Positions 8,385-16,055 of a stretch of DNA of 51,661 bases are shown in pieces. The DNA comes from Candidatus Agathobaculum pullicola. Its GTDB lineage: Bacteria > Bacillota > Clostridia > Oscillospirales > Butyricicoccaceae. The notes below the pieces were generated by a model. That model worked only from the letters and a program-made list of their open reading frames with translations. It was not told where the DNA came from and did no database searches. The stretch lies in NCBI GenBank assembly GCA_019115085.1, contig DXEF01000057.1, positions 1 to 51,661 of the forward strand, given 5' to 3'. The translations under genes and the position numbers were made by a program. Numbering within the stretch: the stretch's first letter is position 1; each line of letters begins with the position of its first letter.

Positions 8385-8413
8385 TTGTACATTTACGCCA
8401 AATCGTGTAATAT
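8385..8413 (+). promoter_or_regulatory. Promoter of ackA
   Basis: TTGTAC (8385-8390), 17-base spacer, TAATAT (8408-8413). Transcription would start near 8420, before the chosen ackA start and after the in-frame ATG at 8414, supporting the downstream start. Confidence 0.55.
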
Positions 8414-8488
8414 ATGAATATAGCTTTATTATATCGGCTTCCGCGGCTTTGTGCAAGCCGCCAAATACGGCAAAAGGGAGTTTTGCAA

Positions 8489-9694
8489 ATGAAAGTTCTT
8501 GTTATTAATGCAGGCAGCTCTTCGTTAAAGTATCAGCTGCTTGATACAGAGTCCGGCGAAGTTATGGCTAAGGGTCTGTGTGAGCGCATCGGCATCGACG
8601 GCGTATTGACGCACACCGGCAACAAGTCGGATGAGAAATTTAAGTTTGATATCGCAATGCCGACGCATAAGGAAGCAATCCAGTCGGTTATCGACGTACT
8701 GCTGGATCCGGAAAAGGGCGTTATCTCTTCGATGAGGGAGATCGACGCGGTCGGTCATCGTGTGGTACACGGCGGCGAGTTCTTCTCGGACAGCGTCATC
8801 ATCACCGAAAAGGTCATCAAGGCGATCGAGGACTGCGTACCGCTGGCACCGCTGCATAATCCGCCCAACCTCATCGGTATACAGGCCTGCCGCGACGTTA
8901 TGGGCCCGGATGTGCCGATGGTTGCGGTATTTGACACCGCCTTCCATCAGACCATGCCGCAATCGCATTACATGTATGCGATTCCATATGAGTACTATGA
9001 GAAGTACAAGATCCGTCGCTATGGCTTCCACGGTACCAGCCACAAGTATGTTTCCCAGCAGGCAGCCGAGATGCTCGGCCGTCCGCTCGAGGAACTGCGC
9101 CTGATTACCTGCCATCTGGGCAACGGTTCTTCCATCTGCGCGATCAACCGCGGCAAGAGCTATGATACCTCGATGGGCTTCACACCGCTCGACGGTCTGC
9201 CGATGGGCACCCGTGCGGGCAATCTGGACCCGGCTATCATCGAGTTTCTGGCGGAGCATGAGAACATCTCTGCGGCAGATGTTATCAATATCCTCAACAA
9301 GAAGTCCGGTATGCTGGGCATTTCGGGCGTTTCGTCCGACTTCCGCGATCTGGACACTGCCATTGCCGACGGCAATGCGCGTGCGGCTCTGGCAAAGGAA
9401 ATGTTCAACCTGTCGGTTAAGAAGATCATCGGCTCGTACATTGCGGAGATGGGCGGCGTAGACGCTATCATCTTTACCGCGGGCGTCGGCGAAAACGACC
9501 GTTCGGTTCGTTGGGACGTGTGCGAGCACATGGAGTATCTCGGCATCAAGATCGATCCGGAGAAGAACAAGTACCGCGGCAAGCAGATGGATATTTCCAT
9601 CGACTGGGCGCGCGTGCGTGTGCTGGTCATCCCCACCAACGAGGAACTGATGATCGCCAAGGATACCGAGCGGCTGGTAAACGAAGCAAAGTAA
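8489..9694 (+). CDS. ackA: Acetate kinase
   Basis: Catalyses acetyl-phosphate + ADP to acetate + ATP, the energy-yielding step of fermentation. 401 residues, full length. The N-terminal [12 protein letters not shown] with Asn7, GHRVVHGG, the [13 protein letters not shown] block with the catalytic His, GTRAGNLDP with the catalytic Arg, and the C-terminal TNEEL are all present. Start 8489 follows AAAAGGGAG; the 25-residue in-frame extension to 8414 is not family-like. No pta is seen in the window. AAG, ATC and GGC codons dominate, as in strongly expressed genes of this region. Confidence 0.97.
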   Translation: MKVLVINAGSSSLKYQLLDTESGEVMAKGLCERIGIDGVLTHTGNKSDEKFKFDIAMPTHKEAIQSVIDVLLDPEKGVISSMREIDAVGHRVVHGGEFFSDSVIITEKVIKAIEDCVPLAPLHNPPNLIGIQACRDVMGPDVPMVAVFDTAFHQTMPQSHYMYAIPYEYYEKYKIRRYGFHGTSHKYVSQQAAEMLGRPLEELRLITCHLGNGSSICAINRGKSYDTSMGFTPLDGLPMGTRAGNLDPAIIEFLAEHENISAADVINILNKKSGMLGISGVSSDFRDLDTAIADGNARAALAKEMFNLSVKKIIGSYIAEMGGVDAIIFTAGVGENDRSVRWDVCEHMEYLGIKIDPEKNKYRGKQMDISIDWARVRVLVIPTNEELMIAKDTERLVNEAK

Positions 9695-9715
9695 CAAAAA
9701 GAACGGAAAACGGGG

Positions 9716-9743
9716 CGGGGCAACAAGGCTTTGCCCTGTTTTT
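9716..9743 (+). terminator. Terminator after ackA
   Basis: CGGGGCAA/TTGCCCTG stem (one wobble), 7-base loop, followed by TTTTT. The downstream CPBP gene begins 20 bases later. Confidence 0.7.
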
Positions 9744-9763
9744 CTGCCGTCAGGGAGGGCAAT

Positions 9764-10657
9764 ATGCAGGAAAACGCACTTCGACAGGAACGGAAATACT
9801 GCGCGCGGCTGGGCTGGGCGCTGGTGCTGACAATCGTAATCATGCTGGTATGGCAGGTGGGGCTGATGGTTTTGTCGCTGGCCGGACGGCTGGCTGGCAG
9901 CGAGAGCACCTATATGCTGCTGGCACTTGTGGGCTATTACCTGCCCGCGCTGCCCCTGTCTTATTGGCTGTGCCGCAAGATACCCGTTCCGGAGCGCGCG
10001 CAGCGTCCGTTGACCGTGGGGCTGCTGGTGCGCTGGTTTGTCATCGGCATCGGACTGATGTGGGTGGGGTCGCTGATCGGAGCATGGCTCAATGATCTGG
10101 TCTATCAGATAGCGAATCTGGAGACAGTCGATATGGTGACCGAAGCCTTTAACGAAATGCCGCTGGCGGTCATTCTGCTGGGCGCGTGCGTGCTTGGCCC
10201 GCTGTGTGAGGAACTGTTGTTCCGCGGTCTGATGGCGGGACGGTTGGCACGATATGGCCAAAAGCCGGCTGCGTTGGTATCCGCGCTGCTGTTCGGACTG
10301 TATCACGCGAATCTGTCGCAGTTTTTCTATGCGTTTTTGCTTGGATTGCTGCTGGCGTATGCGTATTTTTACACCGGAAAGCTCAAAACAGCGGTAGTGC
10401 TGCACATGCTGTTCAACTTATACGGGTCGTTTGTGATCTATCTGCTGCCCGAGGAAGGGGTGTGGCCTGTGCTGTACGCGCTGAGCTGGCCGGTGCTGAC
10501 CGTTGTGAGTGCGGTGCTGCTGGTGCGCGGCAGAAAGCAGCAACTGTGGGCGCACGGACCGTGCGCGCCGTCCATGCGGATCGTATTTGGCAGCGTCGGC
10601 ATGGCACTGGCTATCATCCTCTGCTTTGTGCAGGCGGCAACCATGTATGTTTATTAG
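9764..10657 (+). CDS. CPBP family intramembrane metalloprotease
   Basis: 297 residues, about eight hydrophobic segments. It carries the CPBP (Abi/Rce1-like) motifs EELLFRG, FGLYHANLSQ and HMLFN, supplying the Glu and His residues of the intramembrane active site. Such proteins cleave or process membrane peptides; in Gram-positives some serve bacteriocin self-immunity. No bacteriocin gene is next to it, so the substrate is unknown. Start at 9764 follows AGGGAGG. The PHP gene follows after 17 bases, so the two may be cotranscribed. Confidence 0.9.
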   Translation: MQENALRQERKYCARLGWALVLTIVIMLVWQVGLMVLSLAGRLAGSESTYMLLALVGYYLPALPLSYWLCRKIPVPERAQRPLTVGLLVRWFVIGIGLMWVGSLIGAWLNDLVYQIANLETVDMVTEAFNEMPLAVILLGACVLGPLCEELLFRGLMAGRLARYGQKPAALVSALLFGLYHANLSQFFYAFLLGLLLAYAYFYTGKLKTAVVLHMLFNLYGSFVIYLLPEEGVWPVLYALSWPVLTVVSAVLLVRGRKQQLWAHGPCAPSMRIVFGSVGMALAIILCFVQAATMYVY

Positions 10658-10674
10658 AAAGGCGGAAATAGGCA

Positions 10675-11475
10675 ATGCGAGTGGATTTGCATATGCACAC
10701 GGGGTATTCGGCGGACGCTGCGTTCCCACAGACCGTGGCGGATAAAGTGCGCGCCTGCCGTGCGGCAGGGCTGGACATCATCGGCATCACCGACCATCTG
10801 GATTTTTACCGTACCCATGGCCCGGCGGAAAACCGGGACGCGGAAGCCTGCCTGCGCGACGTGCGGGCGGCCAAGGAAACAGCGGAAGGCATCGAGGTAT
10901 TGGTCGGAATTGAAATCGGACAGATCCACGCCGATCCTGCGGCGGATAACTTTGTGCGCGGGCATCAGCTGGACATGGTAATTGGCTCGCTGCATGCGAT
11001 GCCCAACGATTTGGATATTTATTTCCACGACTACGAGCATCTGGATTGCGATGCGTTTTTGCAGGAATATTTCGATCAGGTGCTTGAAATGGAGGCACAC
11101 GGCGGCTTTGACGTGCTGGCGCACATCGACTATCCGCTGCGTGTGATGAAGCACGGCGACTATGTGCCTTCTTTCGACCAATATATGGACCGTGTGCAGC
11201 AGGTGCTGCGCTCGTGCATCGATCGCGGCTATGCGCTCGAACTCAATGCCGCGGGGCTGGCCGGATGGCAGAAAAAAGTCGGTCCGCCGCAGAATATCCT
11301 ATATGAATACCGCCGCATGGGCGGGGAGCGCATTTCGATTGGCTCGGATTCGCACACGCTGGACACAGTCGGCCGCGGCGTGGCGGATTGCACGGCGAAC
11401 GCGCTGGATGCGGGCTTTACAACAGTTACGGTGTTCCGTGGACGCAAGCCGGAACAGGTGTCACTCACCAAATAA
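10675..11475 (+). CDS. hisK: PHP-domain histidinol-phosphatase
   Basis: 266 residues, HisJ/HisK-type histidinol phosphatase of the PHP superfamily, converting L-histidinol phosphate to L-histidinol. Metal-ligand motifs are visible: DLHMHTGYS at the N-terminus, GITDHLD, GIEIG, SLHAM, DVLAHIDYP and the C-terminal GSDSHT. No other his genes lie in the window, so a different phosphoester substrate cannot be excluded. SD AAAGGCGG; the stop is 13 bases before ispE. Confidence 0.85.
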   Translation: MRVDLHMHTGYSADAAFPQTVADKVRACRAAGLDIIGITDHLDFYRTHGPAENRDAEACLRDVRAAKETAEGIEVLVGIEIGQIHADPAADNFVRGHQLDMVIGSLHAMPNDLDIYFHDYEHLDCDAFLQEYFDQVLEMEAHGGFDVLAHIDYPLRVMKHGDYVPSFDQYMDRVQQVLRSCIDRGYALELNAAGLAGWQKKVGPPQNILYEYRRMGGERISIGSDSHTLDTVGRGVADCTANALDAGFTTVTVFRGRKPEQVSLTK

Positions 11476-11488
11476 GTAGGGAGAAATC

Positions 11489-12388
11489 ATGTTATCTGAT
11501 AATAAAACCGAAATTACGCCCACTGAAATCACCTTGCATGGGCGTGCAAAGATCAATCTGACGCTGGATGTGACCGGCCGCCGGGACGACGGCTATCATA
11601 CGGTCAAAATGGTGATGCAGTCGGTTGCACTGCATGATGATATCCGAGTGGTGGTCACCCGCGGCGAAAAAAAGCCACGCGGCATTGTGCTCAGCTGTAA
11701 CCTGCCCTATTTGCCGCGGGACGAGCGCAATCTGGCCTACCGCGCGGCGGAACTGTTCTATCAAAAGACGGGTGCGCTGCTGGAAACATGCGAAATTTAT
11801 ATCGAAAAGCGTATTCCAGTGGCTGCGGGACTGGCCGGCGGATCGACCGACGCGGCGGCGGTGCTGCGCGCGCTCAATGCGCTGCACGAGACCGGTCTGA
11901 CCGACGACGAGCTGTGCGAGATGGGGCTGAAGCTCGGCGCGGATGTGCCGTACTGTTTGCGTGGCGGCACAATGCTGGCCGAGGGCATTGGGGAGGAGCT
12001 GACCGCGCTGCCGCCCATGCCGCATTGCTGGGTCGTGTTATGTAAGCCGCCGTTCGGTGTTTCCACCAAGGAGGTCTATGATGAGATTGACGCGGTGGAG
12101 CTGAAAGACCGGCCGGATACGGCAGGCATGATCCGCGCACTGGAAAACAGTGACTTTTCGGGCGTTTGTAAACGCCTTAGCAACGTGATGGAGCGGGTTA
12201 CCGCAACCAAACGCCGTCAGATCGGAGAGATCAAGGCGTGTCTTGAGGAAAACGGCGCGGACGGCACACTGATGAGCGGCTCAGGCCCGACCGTATACGG
12301 CCTGTTCTCGGACGAGGGTCGCGCCAGGACCGCATCAAAAATGCTGTCCCGTCGCTTTGTAGACACCTTTTTGACCGAAACGGTATAA
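11489..12388 (+). CDS. ispE: 4-diphosphocytidyl-2-C-methyl-D-erythritol kinase
   Basis: IspE, fourth step of the MEP (non-mevalonate) isoprenoid pathway: ATP-dependent phosphorylation of CDP-methylerythritol. 299 residues, typical length. GHMP-kinase motifs are intact: GRAKINLTLDVTGRRDDGYH, the ATP loop PVAAGLAGGSTDAAA and the C-terminal GSGPTVYGLF. SD TAGGGAGAAA lies before the ATG. Probably the last gene of an operon with CPBP and hisK. A hairpin at 12394-12436 starts 5 bases after its stop. Confidence 0.96.
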   Translation: MLSDNKTEITPTEITLHGRAKINLTLDVTGRRDDGYHTVKMVMQSVALHDDIRVVVTRGEKKPRGIVLSCNLPYLPRDERNLAYRAAELFYQKTGALLETCEIYIEKRIPVAAGLAGGSTDAAAVLRALNALHETGLTDDELCEMGLKLGADVPYCLRGGTMLAEGIGEELTALPPMPHCWVVLCKPPFGVSTKEVYDEIDAVELKDRPDTAGMIRALENSDFSGVCKRLSNVMERVTATKRRQIGEIKACLEENGADGTLMSGSGPTVYGLFSDEGRARTASKMLSRRFVDTFLTETV

Positions 12389-12393
12389 TTCTT

Positions 12394-12442
12394 CCGCCTT
12401 CCGGACATACTGGGGACACCAGATGATGGAAGGCGGTATTTT
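12394..12442 (+). terminator. Hairpin: ispE terminator overlapping the next gene's RBS
   Basis: CCGCCTTCC (12394-12402) and GGAAGGCGG (12428-12436) form a 9-bp stem with a 25-base loop, followed by TATTTTTA. It could end the ispE transcript. The 3' arm is also the only ribosome-binding sequence of the small gene at 12444, so the same hairpin would mask that site. Confidence 0.55.
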
Positions 12443-12443
12443 T

Positions 12444-12656
12444 ATGACACAACAGACAAAACGGGCGGTTATCGCGGTCGTGACCGCATGCAGCGTGTTG
12501 CTGGCAGGGGCGTTCGCGCCGCAGCAGCCCAAAGCCGCATGGTGGTGCACGGCGTTTTCTGTGACCTGTAATGAGACGGCCGCGCCGTCGGAAAATGGAA
12601 ACTCGGTTACATTTCGGTGCAAATTAGTCGATTGGTGGTACGAGATCACGGGATAA
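12444..12656 (+). CDS. Small exported Trp/Cys-rich protein, unknown
   Basis: 70 residues from the ATG at 12444 (7 residues longer if read from 12423). Residues 1-32 look like a Sec signal peptide (basic MTQQTKR, hydrophobic AVIAVVTACSVLLAGAFA, then APQQPKA). The mature part of about 38 residues has two Trp pairs (AWWC, DWWYE) and three cysteines (WWC, VTC, FRC). I recognise no family. The ribosome binding site lies in the 3' arm of a hairpin. It ends just before the promoter of the DUF4330 gene. Coding status rests on the clean signal peptide and is not certain. Confidence 0.6.
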   Translation: MTQQTKRAVIAVVTACSVLLAGAFAPQQPKAAWWCTAFSVTCNETAAPSENGNSVTFRCKLVDWWYEITG

Positions 12657-12659
12657 AAC

Positions 12660-12688
12660 TTGCCGCGCCTGTCCCTCTGTGGTATAAT
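12660..12688 (+). promoter_or_regulatory. Promoter of the DUF4330/ligase operon
   Basis: TTGCCG (12660-12665), 17-base spacer, perfect TATAAT (12683-12688); start codon 68 bases downstream behind ACGGAGGAAA. Confidence 0.65.
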
Positions 12689-12755
12689 AGCCGCAAAGCG
12701 GCATTCCTGTTTCATACCGGAAAACCGGCCGTAAACCTACCAACGGAGGAAAAAC

Positions 12756-13268
12756 ATGAAGATTATCAATGAAAAGGGCAAGCTGTTCGGCATTATTAAT
12801 ATCGTCGACCTGCTTGTACTGGTGGCGGCTATTGCTGTTATTGCGGGCGTAGGCTATAAGCTGTTTGCGCCGCAGATCGCCAATGCAGCCGCAAAACAGG
12901 TACCCATGACTGTCACCATCCGCGTGCGCGGCGCAACACCCTTCTTGGTGCAAGAGGTGCAGCGCAACAGTCAGATCGGCAAGAAAATCGTCAGCGGCAG
13001 CTCGTACACCGACGCGGTCATCACGGACATGCAGATTGAGGACTATGTGCAGCAGGTGACCACAGCGGATGGCAGAATTGCCGATGCGCTCGACCCGAGC
13101 AAGAAGGATCTGGTATTCACGATTGAAACCACTGTGCCGGAAGGGACAGCGGCGCCTGCCATCGGCACGCAGGAGGTGCGCGCGGGCCGCACGTTTATTG
13201 TAAAGACCAACGATTTTGAGACGACCGGCAACATCGACATGGTCGATATCGCGGATTCAGCGGAATAA
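12756..13268 (+). CDS. DUF4330 family membrane-anchored protein
   Basis: 170 residues with one N-terminal membrane anchor (about 14-34, IINIVDLLVLVAAIAVIAGVG) and an extracytoplasmic beta-rich domain. The start KGKLFGIINIVDLLVL is typical of DUF4330. Function unknown; members are often encoded with O-antigen ligase-like proteins, as here, where the ligase start is 4 bases after this stop. A role in surface polysaccharide assembly is therefore inferred. Confidence 0.8.
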   Translation: MKIINEKGKLFGIINIVDLLVLVAAIAVIAGVGYKLFAPQIANAAAKQVPMTVTIRVRGATPFLVQEVQRNSQIGKKIVSGSSYTDAVITDMQIEDYVQQVTTADGRIADALDPSKKDLVFTIETTVPEGTAAPAIGTQEVRAGRTFIVKTNDFETTGNIDMVDIADSAE

Positions 13269-13272
13269 GCCT

Positions 13273-14892
13273 ATGAAAGCGATATTTCAAAACAGCCTGC
13301 TGGTGCGGGCGGCGATGCGTTTGCGTGAATGGTATCACAAGGGCGCAATCGCGGGATTTTTCCGGAAGGTCGCGGACGCATATCCGGATTCCCGGTTTCG
13401 CCGGATGTGGGATAGCTTTTGCACCGCGCCCATCTGTACGGCGGCCAACAGCCGCTATGCGCGCTTTATCGCCGCGCTGCGGCGTTTTGTCGAACGGGTG
13501 GGAGACGCGGCGGCGCAAAGCCTGATTTACCGAGTCTGCCTTGCCATCTGGAAGCCGGTTTCGACCTTCCTCGGCGGCGGTGTTATCGGCCGGGTGTGCC
13601 GGTTTTTCGGTGTGCGCGGTCTGCTGCTCGTGTGTCTGGCCATGTATTTGCCGCTGGATGTGCTCATTCGGTGGCTATCCACAACCAAGGGATATTTGCC
13701 CGGCTTTATTGGTTCGGTATGGGATGAATGTCTGATGCTTGCGGCGGTTGCCTATATCCTGTGGCACACAGCGATGCGCCGCGCGCCGCTCCAGTCGCGT
13801 GCAACGCCTGTGGATGCGTATTTGCTGCTGTTCATCGGCGTGGGCTTTTTCCTGATGTGCGCGGTGTCGCCCTATCCGTCCATTGCGGTGGCTGGCTTGC
13901 GCGCGGTGGTGCAGTACCTGTTCTGGTTTTTCCTTGTCACACGGCTGATTGAGGATGATCGCGACTTTGCGATTTTTTACGGCGCGCTGCTCGCCATGGC
14001 AATCCCCATCACGCTGCACGGCATTTATCAGTATATTGTCGCCGCGCCCATCCCGGCGGGCTGGGTGTCCCAGACCGAGGAAAGCGTGCGCACGCGCGTC
14101 TATTCGCTCACCGGCAGCCCGAATATCATGGGCAGCCTACTGGTGCTGTTCGCGCCCATGGCGGCGGGGCTTGCGTATTATTGCAAAAAAATGTGGGTCA
14201 AGGTGCTGGCCATCGGCGTGACCGGTATGATGTGCCTGTGCTGCATCTTCACCTTCTCGAAGGGCGCGTGGGGCGGCTTGGCGGTCGCGGTAATTGTGTT
14301 CGCCATCTTCCTGGACCGCCGCCTGATTGCGTTGATGTCGGTGGCCGGTGCGGGCGCGCTGCTGGCCATCCCCTCGATTGCCAGCCGTATCACCTATATG
14401 TTCACGGCGGACTATATGGAGGCCAGCCAACGGGCGGGCCGTATGGTGCGCTGGGAGACCGGACTGAACCTGCTGCATGAGTCCAATCCGTGGCTGGGCT
14501 TCGGACTGGGCCGCTTCGGCGGCGCGGTTGCCATGCAGAACAAAATCATCGAAGAGACGGACAACTTCGAGTATTTCTACATGGACAACTATTATCTGAA
14601 AACGCTGGTGGAGATGGGCTATGTCGGCTTGATTTTCTTCATCATTCTGCTCATTGGTATGGTGCTCTGGTGTCTGCGTGCAATCGGTCGGACGAATTTT
14701 AATCAGACCGACCGTACCCGTGCGCTTGCAGTGTCCATGTTCGCGGGCATGTGCGGCGTGCTGGTGCACTGCTATTTCGAGAATATCTTCGAGGTACCGT
14801 ATATGATGGCGTACTTCTGGAGTATGGCGGCGGCGGTGCTGTATCTGGGATATTTCCGCAAGCGCAAGAGCGGCCCGACAGGAAAGCACTGA
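13273..14892 (+). CDS. O-antigen ligase/Wzy-like polysaccharide polymerase
   Basis: 539 residues, polytopic (about 10-12 helices), Wzy_C/O-antigen ligase family. The extracellular loop before SPNIMGSLLVLFAPMAAG and the later NPWLGFGLGRFGG...NYYLKTLVEMGYVGL segment are the family hallmarks. The N-terminal 115 residues form a basic cytoplasmic extension with an amphipathic look. It should polymerise or transfer lipid-linked glycans on the outer face of the membrane. Start 13273 is chosen over an in-frame ATG at 13216 inside the upstream gene. Second gene of the DUF4330 operon, closed by a strong terminator. Confidence 0.88.
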   Translation: MKAIFQNSLLVRAAMRLREWYHKGAIAGFFRKVADAYPDSRFRRMWDSFCTAPICTAANSRYARFIAALRRFVERVGDAAAQSLIYRVCLAIWKPVSTFLGGGVIGRVCRFFGVRGLLLVCLAMYLPLDVLIRWLSTTKGYLPGFIGSVWDECLMLAAVAYILWHTAMRRAPLQSRATPVDAYLLLFIGVGFFLMCAVSPYPSIAVAGLRAVVQYLFWFFLVTRLIEDDRDFAIFYGALLAMAIPITLHGIYQYIVAAPIPAGWVSQTEESVRTRVYSLTGSPNIMGSLLVLFAPMAAGLAYYCKKMWVKVLAIGVTGMMCLCCIFTFSKGAWGGLAVAVIVFAIFLDRRLIALMSVAGAGALLAIPSIASRITYMFTADYMEASQRAGRMVRWETGLNLLHESNPWLGFGLGRFGGAVAMQNKIIEETDNFEYFYMDNYYLKTLVEMGYVGLIFFIILLIGMVLWCLRAIGRTNFNQTDRTRALAVSMFAGMCGVLVHCYFENIFEVPYMMAYFWSMAAAVLYLGYFRKRKSGPTGKH

Positions 14893-14924
14893 ATGTTTTT
14901 TGCAAAGAAAACAGTATAATTCAT

Positions 14925-14963
14925 AAAAAGGACGACAAAACTGCGGTTTTGCCGTCCTTTTTT
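14925..14963 (+). terminator. Strong intrinsic terminator
   Basis: AAGGACG.CAAAAC pairs with GTTTTG.CGTCCTT around a TGCG loop (one mismatch), followed by TTTTTT. Ends the DUF4330/ligase operon. Confidence 0.9.
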
Positions 14964-14994
14964 GCGCACTTTACACAATCCTTTTTGCTTAACG

Positions 14995-15043
14995 TGGATT
15001 TTACAAACACGGACTTTTGGATTTTACATTGTCCCCGTAATAT
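14995..15043 (+). promoter_or_regulatory. Candidate Pho box and pst promoter
   Basis: The 11-base sequence TGGATTTTACA occurs twice (14995-15005 and 15018-15028), 23 bases apart, about two helical turns. A further TTTACA lies at 14970-14975. This resembles the TT(A/C/T)ACA direct repeats bound by PhoP in Firmicutes. The second repeat ends 9 bases before TAATAT (15038-15043), where a -35 box would otherwise be. Activation by the downstream PhoP is the natural inference. Confidence 0.6.
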
Positions 15044-15093
15044 AGGCTTGTAACGAAAAACAAGTTCTGAATGAAAAAGGAGAAATTTGAGCA

Positions 15094-15987
15094 ATGAAAA
15101 AGAGTGTATCCTTGCTTCTGGCGGGCCTGATGTTGTGCGGCGTGCTGGCCGGCTGCGGCGGCAATGACGCCTACGGCGCAGGCGAAGGCGGCGCGGCTGA
15201 CAGCGCCTCTGCCGGCATGTCCGGCACGATTACGGTGATCTCCCGTGAGGACGGTTCGGGCACGCGCAGCGCATTTGTTGAACTGACCGGTGTGGAAGAT
15301 GATAACGGCGACAATACTACGGTTGATGCGGAAATCGCCAACAAGACCGATGTGGTGCTGACCAGCGTGGCCGGCAACGAGAGCGCCATCGGCTATGTGT
15401 CGCTCGGCTCTCTGAATGATACCGTCAAGGCAATTCAGGTAGATGGTGTGGACGCTACGGTCGAGAGCGTCAAGAGCGGCGACTACACGCTGTCCCGTCC
15501 GTTCAACATTGCCACCAAGGGCGAGCCGACCGGCGTTGCGGGGGACTTCATTCGCTTTATTCTGAGTGCTGACGGTCAGGCAATCGTGGAGGAAGAAGGT
15601 TACATTAAGGTCAACGATGCAGCGGAAGCCTTCACAACCGACGGTTCGGAAGGTCAGATTGCGGTTGGCGGCTCTTCCTCGGTTTCTCCGGTGATGGAAA
15701 AGCTGATTGAGGCCTATCAGGCGGTTAACCCCAAGGCGAAGATTGAGTTACAGACCTCGGATTCCACCTCCGGTATGACCGGCGCGATGGACGGCACCTT
15801 TGCCATCGGCATGGCTTCTCGTGAACTGAAGGACGAGGAGAAGGCGGAACTGACCGGTACCGCTATCGCGCTGGACGGCATCGCGGTGGTAGTCAACCCG
15901 GCCAGCAGCATTGACGGCTTGACGATGGACCAGATTCGCAGCATCTACACCGGCGAAACCACCGACTGGGCCGACGTAGCCGCGTAA
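15094..15987 (+). CDS. pstS: Phosphate-binding lipoprotein PstS, circularly permuted
   Basis: Periplasmic-type phosphate receptor of the Pst ABC transporter, anchored as a lipoprotein (signal peptide LLLAGLMLCGVLAGC, lipobox Cys near 21). 297 residues. The domain order is permuted relative to classical PstS. The half that is normally C-terminal (ITVISREDGSGTRSAF ... GYIKV) comes first at about 46-172. The half that is normally N-terminal (IAVGGSSSVSPVMEKLIEAY ... GETTDWADVA) comes last at about 188-297 and runs to the stop codon. Phosphate-binding serines and the SGTR motif are kept. First gene of the pst-pho operon; SD AAAGGAGAAA. Confidence 0.93.
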   Translation: MKKSVSLLLAGLMLCGVLAGCGGNDAYGAGEGGAADSASAGMSGTITVISREDGSGTRSAFVELTGVEDDNGDNTTVDAEIANKTDVVLTSVAGNESAIGYVSLGSLNDTVKAIQVDGVDATVESVKSGDYTLSRPFNIATKGEPTGVAGDFIRFILSADGQAIVEEEGYIKVNDAAEAFTTDGSEGQIAVGGSSSVSPVMEKLIEAYQAVNPKAKIELQTSDSTSGMTGAMDGTFAIGMASRELKDEEKAELTGTAIALDGIAVVVNPASSIDGLTMDQIRSIYTGETTDWADVAA

Positions 15988-16008
15988 GAATAATCGAACA
16001 CGGGAAGC

Positions 16009-16030
16009 AGGGCGAAATCCGTTTCGCCCT
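16009..16030 (+). terminator. Hairpin between pstS and pstC
   Basis: AGGGCGAAA / TTTCGCCCT with a TCCG loop and an outer GGGAA/TTTCCC arm; no long T-run follows. Probably a partial terminator or mRNA-stabilising element that lets pstS be made in excess over the membrane subunits, a common arrangement in binding-protein operons. Confidence 0.65.
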
Positions 16031-16055
16031 TTCCCACTGCCTAAGGGGTGAAAAC

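Noticed and set aside
8525-10405. 626-residue minus-strand open frame antisense to ackA and the CPBP gene
   Set aside because: His/Gln/Arg-rich translation without domains, antisense to clear genes; an artefact of G+C-rich codon use.
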